A stretch of 64,000 bases of DNA. Origin: Desulfuromonadaceae bacterium. Its GTDB lineage: Bacteria; Desulfobacterota; Desulfuromonadia; Geobacterales; Pseudopelobacteraceae. This document shows, one piece after another, positions 39,554 to 49,669 of this stretch. The stretch spans positions 87,745 to 151,744 of the forward strand of contig JAQTZV010000012.1 of NCBI GenBank assembly GCA_028687585.1, given 5' to 3'. The translations under genes and the position numbers were made by a program. The notes below the pieces were generated by a model. It saw only the letters and a program-made list of their open reading frames with translations, searched no databases and was not told the DNA's origin. How positions within the stretch are numbered: position 1 is the first letter of the stretch; each line of letters begins with the position of its first letter.

Positions 39554-40213
39554 TCAGGCCTTTTTGTTCATTCTGCGCTTGCCGAATAAAGCAAGACCAC
39601 CCATACCGATGCCAAGCAGCATTATGGTGCCGGGTTCTGGGACGGGGGCAACACCAGTCGTTATGAGAACTTCTGGAAAATTGTTACATGCACCATAATT
39701 CAACACAAAATCATAAACACCAGCGGCATTTCCAAGAGAATCGTTTTTTGCAGCAGTTGGATACGAAAAATTGTAGGGAGTAGACCCCTGAGCGTTTGTC
39801 AGCGTCAAGTAGAATCCATCATCATGCCTGATCGTGGCATTAGCATCAAAATATGCTGTACCTGTGAACTGGAAGATAGAACCTACAAAACCAGGTCCGG
39901 TGAAGAAGCTATTTTTAATTGCGTCGGTAGTTCCACCAGCCCATACAAGGCCATTCAGGTTTATAGAATTGCTGCCTTGCAAAAAAGTATCGTAAGTTGT
40001 TGTTCCTCTATTGCTATCAAAGTTAATTTTATCGATTTGAAAAGATGCGATTGCAGCAGTTGTCGGCATGTTAGCCGGTAACAAAAGATTTCCCGCAGCA
40101 ACTTGAGACATTGAGCCATTAGTCCAAATTGAACCGCTAAATGGTGTTGCCATGGCACTCGTTGCCATCATTAACATTGCCCCTGCCAGTAATGCCAAAA
40201 TTTTCTTTTTCAT
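39554..40213 (-). CDS. PEP-CTERM sorting domain protein
   Basis: Signal peptide; C-term APVPEPGTIMLLGIGMGGLALFGKRRMNKKA. Confidence 0.9.
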   Translation of the reverse strand: MKKKILALLAGAMLMMATSAMATPFSGSIWTNGSMSQVAAGNLLLPANMPTTAAIASFQIDKINFDSNRGTTTYDTFLQGSNSINLNGLVWAGGTTDAIKNSFFTGPGFVGSIFQFTGTAYFDANATIRHDDGFYLTLTNAQGSTPYNFSYPTAAKNDSLGNAAGVYDFVLNYGACNNFPEVLITTGVAPVPEPGTIMLLGIGMGGLALFGKRRMNKKA

Positions 40214-40531
40214 TTTCCCTACCTCCATTTTTTGTTTAGACTTATTCAGCTAAAATCCGGGCAGCTAAGACGAATAGTTAAAAGCAAAAATTATTCCAAA
40301 ACTGTAACATGCTAAAATTGCTGATTATGTGTGGAGGTGATTTGATGATTCTGAAATATGTAAATTTTATCGACACAAGAATTGATTGGAATATGTGAGC
40401 GAGAAGATACCACTTTTAGTCATAAGCTCTGAGGGTAATTTCGGGACACGGCTGAGGAGATTTATTAAGAAATTAAATGAATAGGGGGGCCAGCCAGAAA
40501 AATATTTCCCCACCTTTTTAACAGTAACAAA

Positions 40532-41266
40532 TCATATATTCGTTACTTGACAGAGGACTACGGTAATATTATCCTTACCACCCGCTTTTTTTGCCGATTC
40601 CACGAGCTGCTCAATTTTTTGTAGGAGTGTAACCGGGGCTAAGAGAATAGTGACTAATTCAGTATCCTCGATCATATCGGTTAGGCCGTCCGAACAAAGA
40701 ATAAACAGATCGTCCGGCAGCAAATTACCACGCAGGATATCAAGGGAAATGTCCTTGTCAATGCCTACGGCCCTGAGTACGATGTTTTTTTTGGGATGGA
40801 CGCGAGCCGCTTCAGCAGTGATTATTCCACCATCCACCTGTATCTGCACCAACGAGTGATCCTTGGTTAATTGCCGCAGTACGCCATTTCTGAAAAGGTA
40901 TATCCGGCTGTCGCCAACATGACCGATAATATAACGTCTCTCGGCAAACGTCAGCAGTTCTGCCGTACACCCCATTCCGGAATCGTGAGGGTTTCGGATG
41001 ACATGCTCGACCATTCGATTATTAGCAACACTGAATACCTGCTGGACAAGCTGATACGCTTCTTCTTCCGAAGCTACTGCAGAAACAGTAAAATATTCTC
41101 GAACAGCTGTAACAAATATACTGCTGGCCACCTCACCCGCAGAGGCACCGCCCATACCGTCAGCGACAGCTACGACAAGATGCTCAGGCATTATTACAAA
41201 AGCATCCTCGTTGTTTAAGCGGCGCAGTCCGACATCTGTTGCTCCGGCAGTTTCAATAATGGCCAT
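40532..41266 (-). CDS. PP2C-family Ser/Thr phosphatase
   Basis: TDVGLRRLNNEDAFV...VVAVADGMGGASAGEVAS...GHVGDSRIYLFRNG...DLFILCSDGLTDMI...AGGKDNITVVL. Confidence 0.93.
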   Translation of the reverse strand: MAIIETAGATDVGLRRLNNEDAFVIMPEHLVVAVADGMGGASAGEVASSIFVTAVREYFTVSAVASEEEAYQLVQQVFSVANNRMVEHVIRNPHDSGMGCTAELLTFAERRYIIGHVGDSRIYLFRNGVLRQLTKDHSLVQIQVDGGIITAEAARVHPKKNIVLRAVGIDKDISLDILRGNLLPDDLFILCSDGLTDMIEDTELVTILLAPVTLLQKIEQLVESAKKAGGKDNITVVLCQVTNI

Positions 41267-41856
41267 GGTATGCTCTTTCAAAGGGTACGTTTTTCACCGT
41301 AACGCTGGATATGTTTGAATGTACTCGGTTAAATAATTTGAATATAAAAACAGTGTCGGGACTATAGAATAAAATCTATCAGTTGGCAAGGCAAGGCTTA
41401 TGTTATTGCGTTATAAAGATCATTTAGCAATTCTACAGGTGAGATGAAATAAAGTCATGTCATTTTTACAAAAACCTCTACAAAACGTAATTATAATTAA
41501 GTCAAAACTTACTTTTTTTGTTAGAGTGTGGTTATCTAACAGCAACGACCTGAATTGCCTGGTGCTACCCGAATAACATTCGGAGTCGCTACTTTATGGA
41601 ACGTTATCTTGCACATATTAATCTTTGCTCTGCTCTTCTTCATCTGCTCCATGGTCAAGTTCCGCAGGTCAGGGGAATAACACTCTTCGTCAGAAACTAC
41701 CCAACCGCCTACTCTGCCTATTTCTATAGAGAAGCGGCTGGAATCTTGACAGCTCGATTCTACGGTGGCATCTGCCGAGAGGTTCATCAAATGACAATTA
41801 AATGGTTTGTTGAACGGTATTGATTAGAGTGTAGTCAAATTATAAAGGGGGACAAC

Positions 41857-42831
41857 ATGATGAAGATACGACGAGTGATATTACCGGTAGTGTTGGCCCT
41901 GCTGATGTGCGTGGTATCAGTACCCAAAACGCATGCAGCCGGACAGGTCGTTACGCAGGAAACGAGGGATTGGGCAAAAAAAACTATTGAGAATGAGAAA
42001 ACTGTTGCAGTTGCCCCAACCCAAAATGCCATGGTTATCCTCTACTTTCTCAACCGGACCGGAAGGGCCGAACTGGACCCCTTACAAAAAGGGATGACCC
42101 TGATGCTGTTGACCGATCTTTCCCAGGTTCCCAATCTCCAGTTCGTAGAGCGTATAAAACTGCAGGCGCTTGCTGAGGAGCTTGGGCTTGGAAGTTCGGG
42201 CTTGGTGGATCAGACAACGGCTCCCAGGGTCGGGAAGCTGGTCGGCGCCCGCTTTATCTCCGGAGGCGATTTTGTTGGAGGAAAAGAAGCTCGATTTGAT
42301 ACTCAGTCGCGGCTTCTTGATGTTACATCCTCAGAAATATCGGCGCAGTTTTCCTTGTCCGGCACCCTTGACGAAATCCTTGCAACAGAGAAAGAACTCG
42401 TCTTCAAAATTGTGGATACATTGAAGATCAGCCTCAAGCCAGAGGAGGTGGCTGCGATCCGCAAACCCTGCTCCAATAGTGTGAAAGCCTTAGATTCCCT
42501 GTTCCGTGGAGTTGATGCCAGTGATCGGGGGGAATATCAGCAGGCAGGCGAGCTGTACAGTGAAGCACTGAAGATCGATCCTGACATCTGTGCCGCTGCT
42601 GCAGCATTACAGGAACTGATAGGTATGGGAGGGTATTCTGATAGTATGAAAGGGAAAGGGGGGAAAACTGCAAAGGGGGATATCTTTGCACCCCAGTCAG
42701 CCTTGGCGGACATTGCGTACTCTGTCAGCAGCCAGACATCGCTTACCAACCAGATTGTACACGTAGATGTGTTACCCAAGTCCGCGATAGCGGCGACAAC
42801 ACCGGTCAGAATCAAAGTCACCTTTCCGTAA
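41857..42831 (+). CDS. CsgG-like/TPR periplasmic protein
   Basis: Signal peptide; FVERIKLQALAEELGLGSSGLVDQTTAPRVGKLVGARFISGGDFV. Confidence 0.75.
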   Translation: MMKIRRVILPVVLALLMCVVSVPKTHAAGQVVTQETRDWAKKTIENEKTVAVAPTQNAMVILYFLNRTGRAELDPLQKGMTLMLLTDLSQVPNLQFVERIKLQALAEELGLGSSGLVDQTTAPRVGKLVGARFISGGDFVGGKEARFDTQSRLLDVTSSEISAQFSLSGTLDEILATEKELVFKIVDTLKISLKPEEVAAIRKPCSNSVKALDSLFRGVDASDRGEYQQAGELYSEALKIDPDICAAAAALQELIGMGGYSDSMKGKGGKTAKGDIFAPQSALADIAYSVSSQTSLTNQIVHVDVLPKSAIAATTPVRIKVTFP

Positions 42832-42900
42832 TTATTTTTGCAGTATCCGGTGCGCACTTCGGATGCCTGCCTGACATGCCTTGCGTCAAAGGGGGATTAC

Positions 42901-44031
42901 ATGAAAAACACGAAACAGCTGTTACTGCTGCAGATACTATCACTTATCCTTATCTGCGTGCCAACCCACAGTCTGGCAACGGACTTGCAGCTTCAATCCG
43001 GCGCCACATTCGACTGGTGGAAGGATAATCACGATGCCAGAGCCAGCCAGCTTACCTTTCCGCTGCTGTTCACGGGAACCAGAGACAACCTCTCTTTCCG
43101 GCTGATTACGGCATATACCCACACTTCGCTCTCTACCGGATCAATGGATATTTCGATGAACGGCCTGCTTGATACCAAGATAGGGGCCACCTACCGTCTG
43201 TCGGATAAGCTCCCCTTCGAACTCCTGTTAGGTCTTGATTTCAACCTGCCAACCGGCCATACAAATCTGTCGGCTGACGAAACCCGCCTGGTGATGGACC
43301 CTGATCTGCTGCCGATCAACAGCTATGGCGAGGGGTTCAACATCAATCCGACGGTAACTATCGCCAAGGGTTGGAACAACTGGACCTTCGCTCTCGGGGT
43401 AGGCTACCTCTGGCGCGGCTCATACGATTTCAGTGAAGATCTCAAGGATTATCAGCCCGGCATGGTCTTCAACACTGTTGCTGAAGCACGGTACTACTAC
43501 CAGGCCAATAGTTATGCCCGGATCTTTTCCGGCTATACCGTCTACAGTACCGACACCGCCAACGGCAAAGACCTCCTTCAAGAAGGGGATGTTTTCCAGA
43601 TAGGCGGTTCTCTTATCCATGCAGTAAATCCTAGCCTTAAACTCACCGCAGGCCTCAGGGAAATCATCCGAGGGGATGTCAAAGACTACAAGAAATCCGC
43701 CACCGAACAGAACCAGAACGCCTACAACGGTGACGAAACCATCATTGATCTTGGTGGGAGTTACGCCCTTGACAGCAAGACAACTCTCTCTGTGCCGCTT
43801 CAGCTCCGCTTTATGGCCGACAACGGAAACAGTGGCGACAGCCACGTCGGTGCCAAAGAGAAATACTCCCTTGGTGCAGGAGTAACACGGGAAATCACTC
43901 CCGTACTTTCCGCCGACTTCACCCTGAAAGGCTATTACAAGCACGATGACCCGACACGCATCCCTGAACCGTATGACGCGCGTACCTTTACCGGTGTAGG
44001 CATAGCAGCATCACTCACCGGCAGATTCTGA
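42901..44031 (+). CDS. Outer membrane beta-barrel protein
   Basis: Signal peptide; alternating beta-strand pattern; C-terminal SLTGRF. Confidence 0.75.
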   Translation: MKNTKQLLLLQILSLILICVPTHSLATDLQLQSGATFDWWKDNHDARASQLTFPLLFTGTRDNLSFRLITAYTHTSLSTGSMDISMNGLLDTKIGATYRLSDKLPFELLLGLDFNLPTGHTNLSADETRLVMDPDLLPINSYGEGFNINPTVTIAKGWNNWTFALGVGYLWRGSYDFSEDLKDYQPGMVFNTVAEARYYYQANSYARIFSGYTVYSTDTANGKDLLQEGDVFQIGGSLIHAVNPSLKLTAGLREIIRGDVKDYKKSATEQNQNAYNGDETIIDLGGSYALDSKTTLSVPLQLRFMADNGNSGDSHVGAKEKYSLGAGVTREITPVLSADFTLKGYYKHDDPTRIPEPYDARTFTGVGIAASLTGRF

Positions 44032-44045
44032 AAGGAGGAGAAACC

Positions 44046-44798
44046 ATGAACAAGAGACTGACAGCAGTATTGGCAATCACCCTGCTTTGTGCGCTCCTTC
44101 TGAGCGGCTGCGGCAGTTCATCCACTACATCCACCAGTTCAAGCGGTAACTCGCTGGTCACCGTATCAATAGGCGGTAACGGCAAAATCGCCTCCCTCAA
44201 CGTACAGCCGGCCACACTTCTTGCCCGGGCAGAGCTTAAGCTGAAACGGGCCTGGCGGGAAAGTTTGGCGTACGCGGCTCCTTTTCCTGATACAGTTAAC
44301 AGGTTCAGGGTCACCGCTACGGCGGCAGATATGCAAGCCAAAAGCCTCATCTTGAACCTGCCGTCCGGCTCAGAGGAAGTAACCGGCATTTTTGAGGTTC
44401 CCAACGGGATAGCCCGCACCTTTACGGGAGAGCTGCTCAATCTGGATAACAAGCCGGTCTATCGGAAAATATCCGAACCGTACAACCTTATCGGTGAACC
44501 GGTAACCGTATTGTTTTCCGGCTGGGAGGTCACAGCACCGCTCGGCACAGTCGTAGTCATCGGGACTGTGTCCGACACTGCAACCGGCGCGCCGCTGACA
44601 GGGGTAACGGTCACCTTCGGCTCCAATTCTTCGTTCACGACCAGTGTCATCGGCATGTATTACATCGAAGTGGCTCCGGGTACCTACAACGTTGCTGTAG
44701 CTAAAACCGGCTATGTTACCACTAATCGGAGCGTGACAGTTGCTCCATCTCCGACGGGTGAATTTGTTACCGTCGATCTGTCAGTATCTCAACTTTAA
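44046..44798 (+). CDS. Lipoprotein with carboxypeptidase-regulatory-like domain
   Basis: LLLSGC lipobox; VVIGTVSDTATGAPLTGVTVTFG. Confidence 0.8.
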   Translation: MNKRLTAVLAITLLCALLLSGCGSSSTTSTSSSGNSLVTVSIGGNGKIASLNVQPATLLARAELKLKRAWRESLAYAAPFPDTVNRFRVTATAADMQAKSLILNLPSGSEEVTGIFEVPNGIARTFTGELLNLDNKPVYRKISEPYNLIGEPVTVLFSGWEVTAPLGTVVVIGTVSDTATGAPLTGVTVTFGSNSSFTTSVIGMYYIEVAPGTYNVAVAKTGYVTTNRSVTVAPSPTGEFVTVDLSVSQL

Positions 44799-44817
44799 CA
44801 ACAGGGAGGTCAGCTTT

Positions 44818-45450
44818 ATGAAACTTCTTACCGTACGTTTTCTTTTCATTGCACTGTTCCTTTCACTATATCCTCTCGCCGCTCAGGCAGGCACGATCCA
44901 GCTCCCTGCGACGGGTCAGACGACTATTTATGCCCCGGGTGATGACGGGGACCAGCCCAGGGGGACTGTCTGGCCGGTTCCGCGCTTCACTGAAAATTTG
45001 AATTTAGCTGGTGTATCCAACGGCACGATTACCGACAACCTGACCGGACTGATCTGGCTGAAGAACGCCAACTGTACGGACACTGTCGGCGGTATTGCCA
45101 AAAACGTGTCGCATTACGCAGGAGTTGGTGACCTGGTCTGGCAACAGGCCCTTCAATGGAGCAACGCCCTTGCCAACGGCGCTTGTGGCCTGAGCGACAA
45201 CTCCGTTACCGGCCAGTGGCGGCTTCCCAATAGGAAGGAGCTGATGAGTCTGCACGATCTCTCCAAAAACACCCCACCACTCCCTACAGGGTACCCGTTC
45301 ACCGCCGTTCAGGGCAACCTTTATTGGTCATCCGATACCTGGGCGAGTGTGACTACGAGAGCCTGGGGCGTCATGATGGGCCAGGGCGCTTTGGGCAGCA
45401 ATTTTAAGACTAATGCATTCTATGTGTTGCCAGTTCGTGGCGGACTGTAG
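44818..45450 (+). CDS. DUF1566 (Lcl-type) domain protein
   Basis: DNLTGLIWLKNANC...WRLPNRKELMSLHDLS...YWSSDTWA. Confidence 0.85.
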   Translation: MKLLTVRFLFIALFLSLYPLAAQAGTIQLPATGQTTIYAPGDDGDQPRGTVWPVPRFTENLNLAGVSNGTITDNLTGLIWLKNANCTDTVGGIAKNVSHYAGVGDLVWQQALQWSNALANGACGLSDNSVTGQWRLPNRKELMSLHDLSKNTPPLPTGYPFTAVQGNLYWSSDTWASVTTRAWGVMMGQGALGSNFKTNAFYVLPVRGGL

Positions 45451-45504
45451 GGCCGGATTAAATAACTCTAGGATTAACAATATAACCGAACGAGGGTACC
45501 CTAT

Positions 45505-48171
45505 ATGAAAAATAATAATACAGTGCATCTCGCTATGTTGTTAATAACAATAATTAATTTTTTTATATTCATCACCCACTCCGATGCGGCAGTAACCCTG
45601 CCAGAGACCGGGCAGAATCTCTGCTATGACGCTGCCGGAAACGTAATCTCCTGCAGCGGCACCGGTCAGGACGGAGACTGGCTGAAGGGGGCTGCCTGGC
45701 CTTTCTCGCGATTCACTGACCCCGGCAATGGCACGGTAATCGACGAGTTGACCGGGGTTGTCTGGCTTAAAAACGCCGGCTGTTTTGATACCGTTGGGGG
45801 CATCCCCAAAGGGGCCGGTTCTCTCACCTGGCAGAATGCCCTTACTTGGAGTAATGCTCTTGCCGCTGGATCCTGTGGACTCAATGACGGGTCCACTACA
45901 GGCTTCTGGCGGCTCCCCAACCGTACAGAACTGGAGAGCCTCGCGGACCTTTCCCAATATGGCCCGGCGCTCCCTGTCGGGCACCCTTTCATCAATGTGC
46001 AGAACAACGCGAGCGGGTCGTATAAGTATTGGACGTCCAGCACCAATGATTTGAATAATGGCTCTGCCTGGTTCGGCGATATGTATACCGGGTACATGGA
46101 TTCGGATATCAAGACATCCACTAACTTTGTCTGGCCGGTGCGTATAGCTCTCCCCTCCTTGACTGTTACCGCCTCAACAGTCAACGGGACTATTTCCCCA
46201 TCATCACAAAGTGTTATCAGTGGCGATTGGCCCGTGCCACTTACCGTTACGCCGGACACAGGCTATTATCTCGACAGTAATATCCCCTTGGGGGGTACCT
46301 GCCCTCAGGGAGGATTTGACGGACCTTACTATTTTGGGCCGATCTACAGCAACTGCAATGTAATCGCAACGTTTTTACCCTTACCGTACACAGTCTACGC
46401 AACGGCCGGTGCCAACGGTAGCGTCACTCCCACGAGTCAGCAGGTCAATTATGACAGCACCGGGAGCATCTCCGTCACGCCTAACCCTGGGTACCAGATT
46501 GCAACAATGGCCGGTTGCAGCGGTACCTTGAACGGCAATACCTACACTACAGGAACAATAACCGGGGACTGTACGGTTACCGCCACTTTCAGCGTAGCCT
46601 CATACCCCATCACTGCCAGCGCTGGTGCGAATGGCAGCATTACCCCAACCGGCACGACGATCGTCACCTATAATGGTAGTCAGAGCTATAACATCACTCC
46701 GGCAACCGGCTACCACAATGCCGACGTCCTGGTTGACGGCGTATCGGTAGGAGCGGTGACCAGCTACACCTTCAGTAACGTCGTCACCAGCCATACCATA
46801 ACCGCCAGCTTTGCAATCGATACCATCACCATCACCGCCACTGCCGGAACTAACGGCAGCATTACCCCGTCAGGTGCGACCAGCGTTAGCTATAACGGCA
46901 GCCAGAGCTACAGCATCACCCCCGCAACCGGCTACCACATTGCTGATGTCCTGGTTGACGGCGTATCGGTTGGAGCGGTAGCCGGCTACACCTTCAGTAA
47001 CGTCGTCACCAGCCACACCATAACCGCCAGCTTTGCAATCAACGGCTACACTATTACAGCAACTGCCGGAACCAATGGCAGCATTACCCCGACTGGAGTT
47101 GCAAACGTCGGCTATAACGGTAGCCAGAGCTACAGCATTGTCCCCGCAACCGGCTACCATATTACTGATGTCCTGGTTGACGGCGTGACTGTTGGAGCGG
47201 TAGCCGGCTACACCTTTAGTAGTATTGCTGCCAATCACACCATCGCTGCCAGCTTTGCAGTCAACAGCTACACTATTACCGCAACTGCCGGAACCAATGG
47301 CAGCATTACCCCTACCGGAGTTGCAAACGTCAGCTATAACGGCAGCCAGAGCTACAGCATCACCCCCGCAACCGGCTACCACATTGCCGACGTTTTGGTT
47401 GACGGCGTGACCGTTGGAGCAGTAGCCGGCTACACCTTCAGTAACGTCATGGCCAGCCATACCATCAGCGCCAGCTTTGCAATCAACGGCTACACCATTA
47501 CAGCAACTGCCGGAGCCAACGGCAGCATCACCCCGGTCAGCACGACCAACGTCACCTATAACGGCAGTCAGAGCTACAGCATCACCCCCGCAACCGGCTA
47601 CCACATTGCCGACGTTTTAGTTGATGGTTTGACTGTTGGTGCGGTAACTGACTACACCTTCAGTAACATCATTGCCAGTCACACCATTAGCGCCAGCTTT
47701 GCCGATATCACTCCTCCGGTCATCACTCCTGCTCCTGAACAGATCTATAATGGAGCTACCAGTAATAAAATTTACCGTATTTCGGGAACAGTAACGGATG
47801 TCAGCTCAGTAACGGTTGAGATCACTGTCGATCAGATCATCTACACTCCTCAGGTGGCTCCCGATGGATCGTATTTCCAGGATGTTCCACTTGATGCAGA
47901 AAAAGCATATCAGATCACAATTACTGCAACAGATGCCATGGGCCTTAAATCTCAGCAATTTAGGACCGTAGTCTACTCGACTGTAACTATTGCAGATGCA
48001 CTCAGAGCTTACAAAATCGCCCAAGGGTTCATTGTTCCGACAAATCCTGATGATTTTAACCTGCTTGATGTCGCCCCGCTTGGGACCGATGGCAAACCTC
48101 TTGGAAACGGTAAAATAGATTTGTTTGATGTCCTTTCACTCTTGAGTAAAAGTATCGGATTGGGATACTAA
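45505..48171 (+). CDS. DUF1566 domain protein with tandem 74-aa repeats and dockerin-like C-terminus
   Basis: DELTGVVWLKNAGC...WRLPNRTELESLADLS; repeats of ITATAGTNGSITP...; C-term LDVAPLGTDGKPLGNGKIDLFDVLSLLSKSIGLGY. Confidence 0.85.
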   Translation: MKNNNTVHLAMLLITIINFFIFITHSDAAVTLPETGQNLCYDAAGNVISCSGTGQDGDWLKGAAWPFSRFTDPGNGTVIDELTGVVWLKNAGCFDTVGGIPKGAGSLTWQNALTWSNALAAGSCGLNDGSTTGFWRLPNRTELESLADLSQYGPALPVGHPFINVQNNASGSYKYWTSSTNDLNNGSAWFGDMYTGYMDSDIKTSTNFVWPVRIALPSLTVTASTVNGTISPSSQSVISGDWPVPLTVTPDTGYYLDSNIPLGGTCPQGGFDGPYYFGPIYSNCNVIATFLPLPYTVYATAGANGSVTPTSQQVNYDSTGSISVTPNPGYQIATMAGCSGTLNGNTYTTGTITGDCTVTATFSVASYPITASAGANGSITPTGTTIVTYNGSQSYNITPATGYHNADVLVDGVSVGAVTSYTFSNVVTSHTITASFAIDTITITATAGTNGSITPSGATSVSYNGSQSYSITPATGYHIADVLVDGVSVGAVAGYTFSNVVTSHTITASFAINGYTITATAGTNGSITPTGVANVGYNGSQSYSIVPATGYHITDVLVDGVTVGAVAGYTFSSIAANHTIAASFAVNSYTITATAGTNGSITPTGVANVSYNGSQSYSITPATGYHIADVLVDGVTVGAVAGYTFSNVMASHTISASFAINGYTITATAGANGSITPVSTTNVTYNGSQSYSITPATGYHIADVLVDGLTVGAVTDYTFSNIIASHTISASFADITPPVITPAPEQIYNGATSNKIYRISGTVTDVSSVTVEITVDQIIYTPQVAPDGSYFQDVPLDAEKAYQITITATDAMGLKSQQFRTVVYSTVTIADALRAYKIAQGFIVPTNPDDFNLLDVAPLGTDGKPLGNGKIDLFDVLSLLSKSIGLGY
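46600..47705 (+). repeat. Tandem 222-bp coding repeat (about 5 copies, plus a divergent ~216-bp copy upstream)
   Basis: GGCAGC of NGSITP recurs at 46633, 46855, 47077, 47299, 47521 (222-bp period); divergent copy at 46417. Confidence 0.92.
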
Positions 48172-48695
48172 TGATTGCGAACCGATCACCTTTGGACATG
48201 TCGGGTATCCTGCTCAGTCTCTTTCTGTTCGTCCTGATACCAATTGCCGGATGTGGGGGGGGGGGAGGTGGAGAGAGTTCGTCGGGAGGGAGTGGGTTAC
48301 CTGTACAAGCGACACTCCGCCTGGGGGTTTCTGGGCAGTTGCCAGTCGGCTCGACCGCCATCACCGGTGCGGAAGTTATTATGACGCTGCCGAAAGGTGT
48401 AACAATACAGGGAGTGCCGACGGACGCGGTGTCTTCAAGCGGCCAGGCAGCGGGGAAATTGAAGCCGGCTTTTATTGACTATACTCCTTCAACCGCAACG
48501 TCGGGCGCCCGCCTGAGTTTTCTGATGTCTCGTGTTGAACCGGTGCCAACCTTTACCGGCGGTGAATTAGCGACCGTGGACTGTACAGTTGCAGCTGGTA
48601 CCTTGCTCCGCCCTTCAGATGTTGTCATTTCCGGGAGGGTTGCAAACCAGTTGAGTGCTGAAATCCCCGGTGTCGGCATCAGTATCCTCCCGTAG
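48171..48695 (+). CDS. Cohesin-like lipoprotein
   Basis: Lipobox IAGC + GGGGGG linker; GAEVIMTLPKGVTIQG...GARLSFLMSRVEPVPTFTGGELATVDCTVAAG resembles a cohesin-type fold. Confidence 0.6.
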   Translation: MIANRSPLDMSGILLSLFLFVLIPIAGCGGGGGGESSSGGSGLPVQATLRLGVSGQLPVGSTAITGAEVIMTLPKGVTIQGVPTDAVSSSGQAAGKLKPAFIDYTPSTATSGARLSFLMSRVEPVPTFTGGELATVDCTVAAGTLLRPSDVVISGRVANQLSAEIPGVGISILP

Positions 48696-48724
48696 GCTGC
48701 TCCACGTGAAGGGAAGCCAAAGGT

Positions 48725-49669
48725 ATGCCAAACATGAAGCTGGCCTTTTCCGTTATAATGATTCTGATTATTCACTGTTGCATGGGTACCAGCTTCGGGA
48801 GCGGGACGGGCGGCATCGGCACTTATCCCCTTCCTGCTATCGAGACAGAGTCATTACTCACTAAATGGCTTCAGCAGGAGAAGTATTCGGTTGCTTCGGA
48901 TGTGCTCGCGCATGGTGAAATATTACTGCATGGAGTAAAAGTCGGGAAATTGATCAGAATTTCAATCCGGCCTCATTCGCCATTGGCCACGGAAATTGAA
49001 CTGATAGAAACAACCGGAATGGAGGACGTGCCCGCATTCAGGTCGTCATGGGAATTATTCCTGGCAAAAGCCGAAAAAACTGGTAGCGTGACTAAAAAAG
49101 TTCCCGAACGGATTAGGTTACTGGCCGATGCAGTTGTCTGTATTAACTCCCCGCAAGCGGATGAAAAAAAACTCAATTTCACCGGATTTCTCATTGACAA
49201 GCGTGGCACCATTATTACCATAGCCCATGATTTAGAAAAACTCATTGATTTCAAACTTAAATTTTCAGGGGGCGAGGTTACTGAAGGGCTTGTGCTGAAA
49301 AGAGACACAGCCAAAGACCTCTCGCTTATCAAGTCTGATCACTTGGAGTACAGTAATTTTTTCTTCCTGAAAGAGGGGAGATCAAAGTTGCATTTCGGGG
49401 AGCGCATTTATATGCTCTGCTGCAATAACACCGGCGCCATTCAGATTCAGTCAGGAACGGTTGACAAGCCGAAGGCGATAGTCAACTCGCAGACACTGTT
49501 TCAGGTAAAGCTTCAAAACATTTTCCTTGGCAGTAGCGGCAGTCCGGTCGTTGATGAGAACGGCAGATTTATCGGTGTAGTGAAGGGGCGTTACAGGGGG
49601 ACGGAGTCCCGTGGTTTCCTGATACCGTTCGATACGGTTCGCTCCTTCGTCGAAATGGGGAAAAAGTGA
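48725..49669 (+). CDS. Trypsin-like serine protease
   Basis: FTGFLIDKRGTIITIAHDLE (His), DLSLIKSD (Asp), GSSGSPVVDENGRFIGVVKGRY (Ser). Confidence 0.8.
   Translation: MPNMKLAFSVIMILIIHCCMGTSFGSGTGGIGTYPLPAIETESLLTKWLQQEKYSVASDVLAHGEILLHGVKVGKLIRISIRPHSPLATEIELIETTGMEDVPAFRSSWELFLAKAEKTGSVTKKVPERIRLLADAVVCINSPQADEKKLNFTGFLIDKRGTIITIAHDLEKLIDFKLKFSGGEVTEGLVLKRDTAKDLSLIKSDHLEYSNFFFLKEGRSKLHFGERIYMLCCNNTGAIQIQSGTVDKPKAIVNSQTLFQVKLQNIFLGSSGSPVVDENGRFIGVVKGRYRGTESRGFLIPFDTVRSFVEMGKK

Noticed and set aside
41536-41790. 84-aa minus-strand ORF as a possible peptide precursor
   Set aside because: TTG start, no convincing RBS, no adjacent modifying enzyme.
46870-47604. 244-aa Gly/Ala/Val repeat protein on the minus strand
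   Set aside because: Shadow ORF of the 222-bp coding repeat; the plus-strand frame has a signal peptide and recognisable domains.
46600-47705. CRISPR array
   Set aside because: Regular spacing is from a 222-bp in-frame protein repeat; there are no short repeats with unique spacers and no cas genes.
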